In this document: piece by piece, positions 1 to 8,870 of the stretch
How positions within the stretch are numbered: position 1 is the stretch's first letter
Layout of the letters: the number at the start of each line of letters is the position of its first letter
Assembly: GCA_050331575.1 (NCBI GenBank)
Contig: JBHJGS010000003.1
Coordinates: 57,407 to 121,406 of the forward strand
DNA: 64,000 nt
Direction of reading: 5' to 3'
DNA from: JBHJGS01 sp050331575
GTDB taxonomy: Bacteria; Pseudomonadota; Alphaproteobacteria; Sphingomonadales; Rhodothalassiaceae
Notes under the pieces: generated by a model
Told to the model about the DNA's origin: nothing
Database searches by the model: none
The model's input: the letters and a program-made list of their open reading frames with translations, nothing else
Made by a program: the position numbers and the translations under genes

Positions 1-100
1 CAGTGTCCTCATAAGCAGAGGTCGCTGTGCGCGTGTGCCACGCAGTGTTGCGCCGGCCTTCCCCTTTCTGTAGTGCGCCAACCTCTTGGAGTGGACCGCG

Positions 101-1402
101 GTGGCAGACCAGCAAACGGACCAATCCCTGACGCGCTTGCGCATGCCCCTGGTGGCTGGGGTGGCAGCGGCGATGACCCTGGGTATCCTCGGCGTGCTGC
201 TTTGGGCCGGCCCGGAGGCTGCCGTGGAGGAGCGTGCCGGCGGCGCGCTTACCCGGACATTGGATGCCGGCACCGCGTCTCGCGACACCATCCGCATTGT
301 CGGCTCGTCGACCGTGGCCCCGTTCGCGTCGGCCGCGGCGGAAGAGTTCGGCCGCACCACGCAGTTCAAGACGCCGATCGTGGAGCAGACCGGCACCGGC
401 GGCGGAATGAAGCTGTTCTGCGCCGGCTTGGGCCCGCAATATCCCGACATCACCAATGCCTCGCGCGAGATCAAGGCGTCGGAACTGGCGCAATGCCGAG
501 GCAATGGTGTGACCGACGTGGTCGAAGTCAAGATCGGATATGACGGCATCGTGCTCGCCAATGCCAAGGATGGTCCAGACTTCCAGCTCAGCTTGGCGGA
601 GCTGTTTCTGGCGCTGGGGGCCTATATCCCGATCCAAGGCGAACTGGTCGAGAATCCTTACGAGACCTGGTCAGACATCCGCGCCGACCTGCCCGACCGC
701 GAGATCGAGGTTCTGGGCCCACCGCCCACGTCCGGCACGCGCGACGCGTTCAATGAATTGGGGCTGGACCCCGGCGCGCGCCAATTAGAGCGGCCGGTGA
801 CGATCCGCCGAGGGTTTAATCGGCCATGTGCGCCGAATTGCGATGATCTGCCGGAACAGGATCTGCAATGGATCCGTCCGGACCAAGACGCCGGGGACTT
901 TTACGGCGTGCGCACCGAACGCTATGACAGCATGGACGCCCTCCATGACGCCCGGCCGGAGATTTTTGTGCGCATCGCCCAGTTCATCCGCGAAGACGGG
1001 CATTTCACCGAAGCGGGCGAGTCGGACAATTTGATTGTCCAGAAGCTGTTGTCCAATCCCAATGCGGTCGGGATCTTCGGCTATTCCTTTCTGGATCAGA
1101 ATTCCGACCGAGTGAAACCAGCGGAGATTTCACAGGGGGGCGGGGAGTTTGTCGAGCCCACCTTTGAAACAATCGAAAGCGATGCCTACCCGATTTCCAG
1201 GTCCCTGTTCTTCTATTTGAAGAAGCAGCATCTTGAGAGTGTGCCTGGCATCCGCGACTATCTGGCGGAATTTCTAAGCGAGGATGCCGCCGGCTATTAC
1301 GGCTATCTGGCCGAACGCGGCCTGATCCCGCTGTCCCCGGCGGATAAGGCCGACGTGTTGAACACCGTCGAGGTCATGCGCACCATCGACATGACGCCAT
1401 GA
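101..1402 (+). CDS. pstS: PstS-family phosphate ABC transporter substrate-binding protein
   Basis: This is the phosphate-binding component that feeds PstCA. A membrane-spanning N-terminal segment (about residues 15-40) would export or anchor it. It is followed by the PstS-type opening IVGSSTVAPF, a TGTGGG loop and a TSGTRDAF segment typical of the phosphate-binding fold. At 433 aa it is longer than E. coli PstS. I chose the GTG at 101 because GGAG at 88-91 lies nine bases upstream; an in-frame TTG at 86 would overlap that site. It is the first gene of pstSCAB-phoU-phoB. I see no convincing Pho box in the 100 bases before it, so the promoter probably lies beyond the window edge, perhaps before a phoR gene. 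Confidence 0.9.
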   Translation: MADQQTDQSLTRLRMPLVAGVAAAMTLGILGVLLWAGPEAAVEERAGGALTRTLDAGTASRDTIRIVGSSTVAPFASAAAEEFGRTTQFKTPIVEQTGTGGGMKLFCAGLGPQYPDITNASREIKASELAQCRGNGVTDVVEVKIGYDGIVLANAKDGPDFQLSLAELFLALGAYIPIQGELVENPYETWSDIRADLPDREIEVLGPPPTSGTRDAFNELGLDPGARQLERPVTIRRGFNRPCAPNCDDLPEQDLQWIRPDQDAGDFYGVRTERYDSMDALHDARPEIFVRIAQFIREDGHFTEAGESDNLIVQKLLSNPNAVGIFGYSFLDQNSDRVKPAEISQGGGEFVEPTFETIESDAYPISRSLFFYLKKQHLESVPGIRDYLAEFLSEDAAGYYGYLAERGLIPLSPADKADVLNTVEVMRTIDMTP

Positions 1403-1453
1403 CCGCGCGGCCCGACAAAGGCTGGCCTCAGCGGGACAGGAGGGTTTAAGCCC

Positions 1454-2833
1454 GTGTCGATTGCGGCGACATTGCTGGTTCTTTTGGTGCTGGCCTCGGG
1501 CAGCTATATGCTGTTCCGTAACCGGTCCTTGGCCCTGACCGGCGGAGACCAGGCGCGCCTGCATTCCCTTCCCGGGCATTATGCCTGGTACGGCGCGCTG
1601 CGCACGATCCTGCCCGGTCTGGCCGTCGTGGTCATCTGGTTGGTTTTCGGCGGCGCCATTGTTGATCAATTGGTTATCACCGACATCCCGCCGGCGCAGC
1701 GGCCGCCGGTCGGCCCGGAGCGCGATCTGTTTTTCAATGACGTCCACAATCTCGCCTCCGGCCTGGTCGCCTCCGCCTCTTCAGCGGTGAAGCTGCAAGC
1801 CGCGGAAACCTATGTGCGGCTGACCATCAAGGCGCAGTGGATCGTTTTCCTGCTGGCCACCGGCTGCGGACTGATCGTCGCGATCAACAGCTACACGCGG
1901 CTGACCTCGGACTATCGCGCCCGCGATATGCTGGAACAGACGGTGCGGCTGCTGCTGATCGCCTGTTCAGTGGTGGCAATCCTGACCACGATCGGCATCG
2001 TCCTGTCGCTGTTGTTCGAAAGCCTGCGGTTTTTCGGCCGGGTGTCGCTGTTTGAATTTCTGTTCGGTCTGCAATGGAGCCCACAGACGGCGTTGCGCGA
2101 GGATCAGGTCGGCGCCTCCGGCGCGTTCGGCGCGGTGCCGCTGTTTGTCGGCACCTTGCTGATCAGCGCCATCGCCATGCTGGTGGCGGTGCCGGTGGGC
2201 TTGATGGCGGCAATCTATATGACCCAGTTTGCCGGCCCGCGGTTCCGTGGCGCGGCCAAGCCCATGCTGGAGGTGCTGGCCGGGGTGCCCACGGTCGTTT
2301 ATGGATTCTTCGCCGCCCTGGTGGTGGCGCCGTTGGTGCGCGACATCGGTCAAGGCATTGGCTTGGATGTCGCCTCAGAAAGCGCTCTGGCCGCGGGGCT
2401 GGTCATGGGCATCATGATCATTCCGTTTATGTCCTCCTTATCCGATGACGCCATCACGGCGGTGCCGCGATCCATGCGCGACGGCTCCTTAGCGATGGGC
2501 GCCACCCCGTCGGAGACGATCGCCAAGGTGTTGATCCCGGCGGCGCTGCCCGGCATCGTCGGCGCCTTTTTGTTGGCGATATCCCGGGCGATCGGCGAGA
2601 CCATGATCGTGGTGATGGCCGCGGGGCTGAGCGCCAATCTGACCGCCAATCCGCTGGAAGCGGTGACCACTGTGACGGTCCAGATCGTCTCTCTGCTGAC
2701 CGGAGATGAGGAATTTGACAGCGCCAAGACCCTGTCTGCCTTCGCCCTGGGATTGGTGCTGTTCACCGCCACGCTGCTGCTGAATATCGTTGCCCTGAAC
2801 GTCGTTCGAAAATATCGGGAAATTTATGAGTAG
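1454..2833 (+). CDS. pstC: Phosphate ABC transporter permease PstC
   Basis: This inner-membrane permease forms the phosphate channel with PstA. The C-terminal half carries the BPD_transp_1 fold with the EAA-type loop, including VLAGVPTVVYGFFAALV and a later AIGETMIVVMAAG segment. The N-terminal 200 residues hold extra membrane segments and a periplasmic insertion, giving 459 aa against roughly 320 in E. coli; such extended PstC forms are common in alphaproteobacteria. The start is GTG with AGGAGG at 1438-1443, ten bases upstream. It overlaps pstA by eight bases, so the two are probably translated together. Confidence 0.93.
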   Translation: MSIAATLLVLLVLASGSYMLFRNRSLALTGGDQARLHSLPGHYAWYGALRTILPGLAVVVIWLVFGGAIVDQLVITDIPPAQRPPVGPERDLFFNDVHNLASGLVASASSAVKLQAAETYVRLTIKAQWIVFLLATGCGLIVAINSYTRLTSDYRARDMLEQTVRLLLIACSVVAILTTIGIVLSLLFESLRFFGRVSLFEFLFGLQWSPQTALREDQVGASGAFGAVPLFVGTLLISAIAMLVAVPVGLMAAIYMTQFAGPRFRGAAKPMLEVLAGVPTVVYGFFAALVVAPLVRDIGQGIGLDVASESALAAGLVMGIMIIPFMSSLSDDAITAVPRSMRDGSLAMGATPSETIAKVLIPAALPGIVGAFLLAISRAIGETMIVVMAAGLSANLTANPLEAVTTVTVQIVSLLTGDEEFDSAKTLSAFALGLVLFTATLLLNIVALNVVRKYREIYE

Positions 2834-4151
2834 CACCGCCACACCCGTTGCGGCACCGACCGATTGGGATACGCCGGACATGCAGCGCCGCATTGGCCGG
2901 CGCTACCGCAATGACCGCCTGTTCCGCGGCTTCGGGCTGGCCGCGCTGGCGCTGGCCGGGCTGTTCTTATTGTTCTTGATCAGCGCCATCGCCGTGCGCG
3001 GCCTGCCCGGCTTCATTCAGACTGAGATCAGGCTCACCGTGGACCTGGATCCGCGGATCATCGGCGAGGTCACCGGCGAGACAGAAGAGGCGCGCCGGTC
3101 CAATCTGCTGCGCGCACCATGGAGTTCGCTGGTGCTGCGCGCCCTGCAGCGACAATTCCCGGAGGTGCCGGAAGGCGCGCAGCTGCGGGCGCTGTTGCAG
3201 GTCGTCTCCCGCTCAGGCGCAGAAGAGGCGCTGCTCGACACGGTGGCGGAAGATCCCGATCTGGTCGGCCAGAGCGTGGAGATCTGGGTGCCGGCGGAAG
3301 ACCGCATCGATCAGTATGTCAAAGGCAATATCGACCCGGACCTGCCGGCGGCGGAACGGCCGATCTCCGATCGCGCCATCGGCTGGGTTGAGACGCTGCG
3401 GGAGGATGGCCGCATCCGCACCGGCTGGAATGATTATCTGTTCGCCCACGGCGCCTCGCGCTACCCGGAACAGGCGGGGATCTGGGGGGCGGTCGTCGGC
3501 TCGTTCCTGACCCTGATCGTGACCTTGTTGGTGGCCTTTCCCGTTGGCGTGTGTGCCGCGGTCTATCTTGAGGAATTCGCGCCACATAACCGCTTCACCG
3601 ACATCATTGAGGTCAATATCAACAATCTGGCGGCGGTGCCGTCGATTGTTTTCGGCCTGTTGGGCCTGGCGGTCTTTCTGAACACCTTTGAGCTGCCGCG
3701 CTCGGCCCCGTTGGTCGGCGGCCTCACCTTGGCGCTGATGACCCTGCCGACCATCATCATCGCTTCCCGCGCGGCGATTAAGGCGGTGCCGCCATCGATC
3801 CGCGATGCCGCGCGCGGCCTCGGCGCGTCCCCCGTGCAGGTGGTGTTCCATCATGTTGTGCCGATGGCGCTGCCGGGCATCTTGACCGGCACGATCATCG
3901 GCATGGCCCAGGCGCTGGGGGAAACCGCCCCCTTGCTGATGATCGGCATGGTCGCGTTCATCGTTGATATTCCCGGCGGATTGACGGATCCGGCAACCGT
4001 GCTGCCAGTGCAGATCTTCATCTGGTCGGACTTCCCCGAGCGCGGATTTGTTGAGAAAACCGCCTCGGCGATCATCGTGCTGCTGATTTTCCTGATGTTG
4101 ATGAATGCGTTGGCGATCGTCTTACGTCAGCGCTTCGAACGCCGCTGGTAA
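2826..4151 (+). CDS. pstA: Phosphate ABC transporter permease PstA
   Basis: This is the second permease of the Pst complex. One N-terminal membrane helix (about residues 35-60) is followed by a periplasmic insertion of about 150 residues. The conserved permease half follows, with segments such as NINNLAAVPSIVFGLLGLAV and GMAQALGETAPLLMIG. The large insertion (DUF3333-like) explains the 441 aa length and matches the extended PstC next door. It starts inside the 3' end of pstC and stops eleven bases before pstB. Confidence 0.93.
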   Translation: MSSTATPVAAPTDWDTPDMQRRIGRRYRNDRLFRGFGLAALALAGLFLLFLISAIAVRGLPGFIQTEIRLTVDLDPRIIGEVTGETEEARRSNLLRAPWSSLVLRALQRQFPEVPEGAQLRALLQVVSRSGAEEALLDTVAEDPDLVGQSVEIWVPAEDRIDQYVKGNIDPDLPAAERPISDRAIGWVETLREDGRIRTGWNDYLFAHGASRYPEQAGIWGAVVGSFLTLIVTLLVAFPVGVCAAVYLEEFAPHNRFTDIIEVNINNLAAVPSIVFGLLGLAVFLNTFELPRSAPLVGGLTLALMTLPTIIIASRAAIKAVPPSIRDAARGLGASPVQVVFHHVVPMALPGILTGTIIGMAQALGETAPLLMIGMVAFIVDIPGGLTDPATVLPVQIFIWSDFPERGFVEKTASAIIVLLIFLMLMNALAIVLRQRFERRW

Positions 4152-4162
4152 GGGCTGATGCC

Positions 4163-4966
4163 ATGAACGATGCCGCCGTTTCTTCCGCTCCGGTGACTGC
4201 CCGCTCCAACCGCCCGAAAATGAAGGCGGAGCATGTCCATGTCTTCTACGGCGAAACCCACGCCATCAAAGACGTGTCCATGGAGGTGCGCACCGAGCAT
4301 GTCACCGCGCTGATCGGCCCGTCCGGTTGCGGCAAATCCACCTTTCTGCGCTGCTTCAATCGGATGAACGACACCGTTCCCAGCGCCCGCGTAACCGGCG
4401 ACATCCTGCTGGACGAACAACATATCTACGACCCGAAGATCGATGTAGTGCAACTGCGCGCCCGGGTCGGCATGGTGTTCCAGAAACCCAACCCCTTTCC
4501 CAAATCGATCTACGACAATGTCGCCTATGGGCCGCGCATCCACGGCCTGGCATCGAACACCGCAGCCCTGGATGAGATCGTTGAGACCAGCCTGCAAAAA
4601 GCTGGTCTGTGGGACGAGGTCAAGGACCGGTTGAGCACGCCGGGCACCTCCCTGTCCGGCGGCCAGCAGCAGCGCCTGTGCATCGCCCGTGCCATCGCGG
4701 TGAATCCGGAGGTGATCTTGATGGACGAGCCCTGCTCCGCGCTCGATCCCATTGCCACCGCCAAGGTGGAGGAATTGATCGAAAGCCTACGCGGGCGCTA
4801 TGCCATTGTCATTGTCACGCACTCGATGCAGCAGGCCGCCCGGGTCAGCCAGCGGACCGCGTTCTTCCACCTGGGCCAGCTGATCGAATATGGCGACACC
4901 GGCGAATTGTTCACCACGCCGAAGGAGCAGCGGACCAAGGACTATATCACCGGTCGTTACGGCTGA
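4163..4966 (+). CDS. pstB: Phosphate ABC transporter ATP-binding protein PstB
   Basis: This ATPase drives PstCA. Walker A GPSGCGKST is near residues 52-60, the Q-loop reads VFQKPNPFP, the signature is LSGGQQQR, Walker B is VILMDEPCSALD, and the switch histidine sits in VTHSM. The typical PstB wording RCFNRMND follows Walker A. The length (267 aa) is normal. An N-terminal tail of about 20 residues precedes the core. phoU follows 31 bases downstream. Confidence 0.97.
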   Translation: MNDAAVSSAPVTARSNRPKMKAEHVHVFYGETHAIKDVSMEVRTEHVTALIGPSGCGKSTFLRCFNRMNDTVPSARVTGDILLDEQHIYDPKIDVVQLRARVGMVFQKPNPFPKSIYDNVAYGPRIHGLASNTAALDEIVETSLQKAGLWDEVKDRLSTPGTSLSGGQQQRLCIARAIAVNPEVILMDEPCSALDPIATAKVEELIESLRGRYAIVIVTHSMQQAARVSQRTAFFHLGQLIEYGDTGELFTTPKEQRTKDYITGRYG

Positions 4967-4997
4967 CCGCCGCCTTGGAACGTAGTAAGCTCCGTGC

Positions 4998-5720
4998 ATG
5001 AGTAGTTTTCCCCATACGCTCAAATCCTATGACCGGGAACTGACCGAATTGCATTCGCTGGTCAGCCAGATGGCCGGCTATGCTCAAGCACAGTTGGAAG
5101 GCGCTGTTACCGCCCTGGTCCACCGGCATCTCGATGGCGCCCGCGCCATTGCGTTGAGCGACAACAAGCTGGACGACCTGGAACGGCGCGTGGAACGCCT
5201 GGTGGTCGAGGTGATCGCGCGGCGCAGCCCGGTGGCCGATGATCTGCGCGACATCATCGCGGCGTTGAAGATTTCCTCCGCGCTGGAACGCATCGGCGAC
5301 TATGCCAAGAATATTGCCAAGCGCACGGCGGTGTTGACGCGCAATCATCCCGTGCCGGTGGCCGCCACCCTGCCCCAGATCGCAGCGGAAGCCGGGCGCA
5401 TGATCAACGACGCCATCGACGCCTATGTCAATGGCGAGGCGGAGCAGGCGATCGAGGTGTGGGAGCGGGATGAACGGGTCGACAATTTATACAATGGCCT
5501 GTTTCGGGAATTGCTGACCTATATGATGGAAAATCCTAAGCTCATCACGCCTTGCACGCACCTGTTATTCTGCGCAAAGAACATCGAGCGGGTGGGGGAC
5601 CAAGCCACCAACATCGCTGAACTGGTCTATTTCGCCATCACTGGCGAAACCATGAAAAGCATGCGACCGAAATGCGACTTGACCGCTTTTGAGATGCCCG
5701 ATCTGAGCGACGATGAGTGA
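4998..5720 (+). CDS. phoU: Phosphate signalling protein PhoU
   Basis: A cytoplasmic negative regulator that links Pst transport status to PhoR/PhoB. Two PhoU three-helix repeats are visible. Each has the metal-binding E/DxxxD pattern, as in ALSDNKLDDLERRVE and WERDERVDNLYNGLF, followed by LERIGDYAKNIAKR and IERVGDQATNIAELV. Length 240 aa is standard. It sits between pstB and phoB, the usual alphaproteobacterial order. Confidence 0.96.
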   Translation: MSSFPHTLKSYDRELTELHSLVSQMAGYAQAQLEGAVTALVHRHLDGARAIALSDNKLDDLERRVERLVVEVIARRSPVADDLRDIIAALKISSALERIGDYAKNIAKRTAVLTRNHPVPVAATLPQIAAEAGRMINDAIDAYVNGEAEQAIEVWERDERVDNLYNGLFRELLTYMMENPKLITPCTHLLFCAKNIERVGDQATNIAELVYFAITGETMKSMRPKCDLTAFEMPDLSDDE

Positions 5721-5726
5721 AGCGCG

Positions 5727-6419
5727 ATGAAGCCCAAGATTCTTCTCGTAGAAGACGATAGCAATCTGACCGAGCTGATCCGCTACAATCTGCAGCGGGA
5801 GGAGTTCGACATCCTGTGCGCCGGCGACGGCGAGGAGGGGCTGATGATGGCCACCGAAATGCCGCCGGACCTGATCTTGCTGGACTGGATGCTGCCCAAT
5901 CTGTCCGGCATTGAAATCTGCCGTCGGCTGCGCCGCACCAACGAGACCGCCAATGTGCCGATCATCATGCTCACCGCTCGCGCCGAGGAAACCGACCGGG
6001 TGCGCGGCCTGGAGATCGGGGCAGACGACTATATCACCAAGCCCTTTTCGCCGCGCGAATTGATCGCGCGCATCAATGCCGTGCTGCGGCGCGTTCGGCC
6101 CGGCTTGTCCGGCAAGGTGCTGCGCTATGCCGGCATCGCGTTAGACGGTGCCAGCCACAAGGTGACCCGCAACAATGTGCCGATCCATCTGGGCCCGACC
6201 GAATTCCGCATGTTGAGGCATTTTTTGGAGAATCCCGGTCGGGTCTTCTCGCGCGAGCAGTTGCTTGATGCGGTGTGGGGCCATGATGTCTATGTCGAAT
6301 TGCGCACGGTGGATGTGCATATCCGCAGGCTGCGCAAGGCCCTGAATGTGGAGAAGATGCCAGACATTATCCGCACGGTCCGGTCAGCCGGTTACGCTTT
6401 GGATGCGGACCGGGCCTAG
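5727..6419 (+). CDS. phoB: Phosphate regulon response regulator PhoB
   Basis: An OmpR-family transcription activator of the Pho regulon. The receiver domain occupies residues 1-120, with the acidic pair at E9-D10, phosphoacceptor D53 in LILLDWMLP and Lys in ITKPFSPREL. A winged-helix DNA-binding domain follows (LGPTEFRMLRHFLE to VRSAGYALD). It begins six bases after the phoU stop. Its kinase PhoR is not in this window and may lie upstream of pstS. Confidence 0.96.
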   Translation: MKPKILLVEDDSNLTELIRYNLQREEFDILCAGDGEEGLMMATEMPPDLILLDWMLPNLSGIEICRRLRRTNETANVPIIMLTARAEETDRVRGLEIGADDYITKPFSPRELIARINAVLRRVRPGLSGKVLRYAGIALDGASHKVTRNNVPIHLGPTEFRMLRHFLENPGRVFSREQLLDAVWGHDVYVELRTVDVHIRRLRKALNVEKMPDIIRTVRSAGYALDADRA

Positions 6420-6451
6420 CTGTCTGGCTCGCTGTCTGGGCGCACCGGTTG

Positions 6452-7795
6452 ATGAGCCATTTGCTGGTCCTGGCCGATGATCCGGACCAGGCCGTGATCG
6501 ATCCCAGCCCTGCCTGGCCCCTGCTGGCCGGGGCGGAGCAACGCGAGCGGCTGATCCTCCGGGACAGCTTGGTCTATCTGATCGGTCCGGGTCCACGCTT
6601 TCGTGCGCGCATCGGCCGCCAGGCCGCGATCATGGGTGCCGGCTGGATCGCCTATGCCGGCCAAACCGGCGACGCCGCGGCGCAGCGCTTGTTGGCGGAT
6701 CTGCGGGCTCAAACGGTGCAAACCCACCAGTTGCGCGGCGCCTTTGCCTGCGCCTTCACCATTGGCGGGCCGACCTGCCTGCTCAGCGACCCGCACGGCC
6801 AACGCCCGCTGTTTGCCACCGAAAATCGCGATCTGGCCGCAACCGACCTTGCCGCCCTGACAGCCCTTTGCGTCGGCCCACGGCTGGCACTGGGCCCCGC
6901 CGGCGCGCACATACTGGACGGCTGGACCGGGACGCTGGATACGCTGGTGGAGCATGTGAAGGCGCTCAGCCCGGGAACCATCGTCTGCGCCGAGACCCCG
7001 GACATGGCGCTGATCGCGGCCGGACTGGCGCGCATCAAACGCCGCCGGGCCGTGCGCATCCTGGCAGACGCCCTGCACCGATCCTTGAAGGGCGCGCATC
7101 GCCCGGCGCTGGTTTGGGATGGCAGCCCCGGGGCCTGGCTCCTGGCGGCATTGGCGCATCGGTTCGAGCCCCATCTGGGTTTGTTGACCGAGGCGTCCGG
7201 CGCACCGGATCTGCCGGACGAACGCGCGCCGGACCGGTTGATCTTGGCCCATGGCGGCGATCTGTTGACCGGATCGCGCAGCCGTCTGGCCGTTCGTCAG
7301 GCGCGTAGCCTGTTGCCGATCACCGCCGGGCGCCGCCGTCCGGCGGCGGCCGGGCCGCTTTATCCGCCGGGCGAACGGCGCCAAGCGGTTGCAGCGGCGC
7401 TGGACCGCTGCGGCGATCTGGGCCCGGTGCTGCGGCGGTTCAGCGACAAGGGGCCCGGCGCTGCCCTGATGCGCGCAATCCATGGCGGGCGCGAGGAGCG
7501 CGCGCTGCGTGCCGCCCAAATCGCCATCGCCGCGCCGCTGCTCGATGCCGGCGTTGTCGCCCTGCTAAGCCGCCCGCGCCGACCGAAACTGGCCGACCTG
7601 GTTGCCCGCCTGGCCCAGGGCTGGACGCTGCCGGAAACAGTCGCCACCAGTCGGCCTGAGCCTGGCCAACCCGCCTGGCCCGGCCATCCGCTGGACCGGT
7701 TGACGCGGCCGGACCGGCTGGATCCGGATCAACGGTCCCGCCGCGACGATGTGGCCGCCTTCATGGCCGCAACCAGCACGCAGATCAGCTACTGA
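6452..7795 (+). CDS. Degenerate asparagine-synthetase-like protein
   Basis: The layout resembles a class II glutamine amidotransferase plus asparagine synthetase, but key residues are gone. The family Cys2 is absent (the protein starts Met-Ser-His). A glutaminase-like core is still visible (RGAFACAF, then LSDPHGQRPLF, comparable to the ARDRFGxRPLYY stretch). The ATP-pyrophosphatase SGGxDSS loop is replaced by WDGSPGAW near residues 220-228. I start it at the ATG at 6452; a TTG lies one codon upstream. It begins 32 bases after phoB and could be read through from the pho operon. It may be a non-catalytic or divergent ATP-grasping/amide-forming protein. Function is not assigned. Confidence 0.55.
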   Translation: MSHLLVLADDPDQAVIDPSPAWPLLAGAEQRERLILRDSLVYLIGPGPRFRARIGRQAAIMGAGWIAYAGQTGDAAAQRLLADLRAQTVQTHQLRGAFACAFTIGGPTCLLSDPHGQRPLFATENRDLAATDLAALTALCVGPRLALGPAGAHILDGWTGTLDTLVEHVKALSPGTIVCAETPDMALIAAGLARIKRRRAVRILADALHRSLKGAHRPALVWDGSPGAWLLAALAHRFEPHLGLLTEASGAPDLPDERAPDRLILAHGGDLLTGSRSRLAVRQARSLLPITAGRRRPAAAGPLYPPGERRQAVAAALDRCGDLGPVLRRFSDKGPGAALMRAIHGGREERALRAAQIAIAAPLLDAGVVALLSRPRRPKLADLVARLAQGWTLPETVATSRPEPGQPAWPGHPLDRLTRPDRLDPDQRSRRDDVAAFMAATSTQISY

Positions 7796-7880
7796 TTAGA
7801 GCATGATCGGACCGACTGGGATCGCTGTGGGATACTGATCGGTCGAATAAGGGTGCTCGCCCCCTGGAAGGCGGACCGTG

Positions 7881-8654
7881 TCATCCGATCGGCGACGTCG
7901 AGGCGACCAAGGCGCCGCGATCTGTCACAATGTCCCAAATGTCTGGCCGGTCGTGGCGGAAACGCTCCAGGAACGGGCCGATTTCGCACCAGACAGGCTG
8001 GCGCGGGCCATGAAAGTCGACCACCGGCCCGGCGGTCTGGAAGGTCGCGCCCAGCCGCGTCAGCAAACTGAGAAAGCGCGGGTCGACCACAGCGCACAAA
8101 TGGCTCAAATTGTGCCGCAGGCTCATGGCGAACACGGCCTGCATCAGCCCCAGGGCAATATGCGGGATTATGCGACGCCCGGCCGGATCGGGATCGTCCT
8201 CCGCCAGCGAGCCGAACAAGGTATCGGCGCGCCGCTTGCGAAACTCCTTGGCAATCAGCAGACGCGAGATTTCGCCGGTCTGCGCCAAGGGCAGACGGTC
8301 ACCCAGGTCACGCAGCGCGCGGCTAATCGCCCGCGCCGGCAAGCCTGCATCGGCGCGCGCCGGGTCCGGGCGGATCAAACGCACCATGCCGGCGGTTCGG
8401 CCGCTGGGTTTATGCAGCAAGAGAGCCTGATCGGCATGACCGTCTGCGGCGTCGCGTTCCGCCTGATCCGGGTGATCTTGCGGGTTCAGAAAGCCCGTTT
8501 CGGCGCAATAGACCTGGTACCGCAGGCCATGCGCCTGCGAAATCTCTTGCGGGGTGGCGGCGATGCAAACCCGAAAGCAGGTGAAATAGGTGTCATAGAG
8601 ATCCGGAGCGCTGTGCACCGGAGGACGATCGAGAAGGGACGGGGCGGCGGCCAT
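7881..8654 (-). CDS. PEP-CTERM/exosortase system-associated acyltransferase-like (GNAT fold)
   Basis: The sequence follows the pattern of the PEP-CTERM/exosortase-associated acyltransferase family, related to LuxI/FeeM acyl-amino-acid synthases. Matching segments are an LRYQVYCAETGFL block near residue 45, TAGMVRLIRP, GEISRLLIAKEFRKRR, PHIALGLMQAVFAMS, and a C-terminal RPDIWDIVTD. These enzymes are thought to move an acyl group from acyl-ACP onto a small molecule or glycan. I place the start at 8654; an upstream in-frame ATG at 8768 adds 38 unconserved residues. No exosortase or PEP-CTERM protein was recognised nearby, so the partner system must be elsewhere or lost. Confidence 0.75.
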   Translation of the reverse strand: MAAAPSLLDRPPVHSAPDLYDTYFTCFRVCIAATPQEISQAHGLRYQVYCAETGFLNPQDHPDQAERDAADGHADQALLLHKPSGRTAGMVRLIRPDPARADAGLPARAISRALRDLGDRLPLAQTGEISRLLIAKEFRKRRADTLFGSLAEDDPDPAGRRIIPHIALGLMQAVFAMSLRHNLSHLCAVVDPRFLSLLTRLGATFQTAGPVVDFHGPRQPVWCEIGPFLERFRHDRPDIWDIVTDRGALVASTSPIG

Positions 8655-8870
8655 GCATCGGTTCCAGGTCAAGGGGTGGGCGGTGGGGGCCCGTTGGTCT
8701 GCGTCAGCGGCGGAAACTACGGCGTAAATCTGCAAAAATGGCTGCACGGAAGCAGAGATTCGCGACAAATTGTCTTTATCGTATCCGTTTGTCCTCGGGC
8801 CTTATCCGATCATTCGCCACCGTCCGATTGGTATCGCGCGCACAGTGAGTTTGATCGGTGTGATGTTGCT

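Noticed and set aside
1..100. Possible tail of phoR at the window edge
   Set aside because: No frame reads a recognisable histidine-kinase C-terminus before a stop, so I could not support a partial gene.
6452..7795. Lasso-peptide biosynthesis cluster
   Set aside because: The AsnB-like protein lacks the ATP-binding loop that lasso cyclases need, and neither a precursor peptide nor a B-type protease is adjacent.
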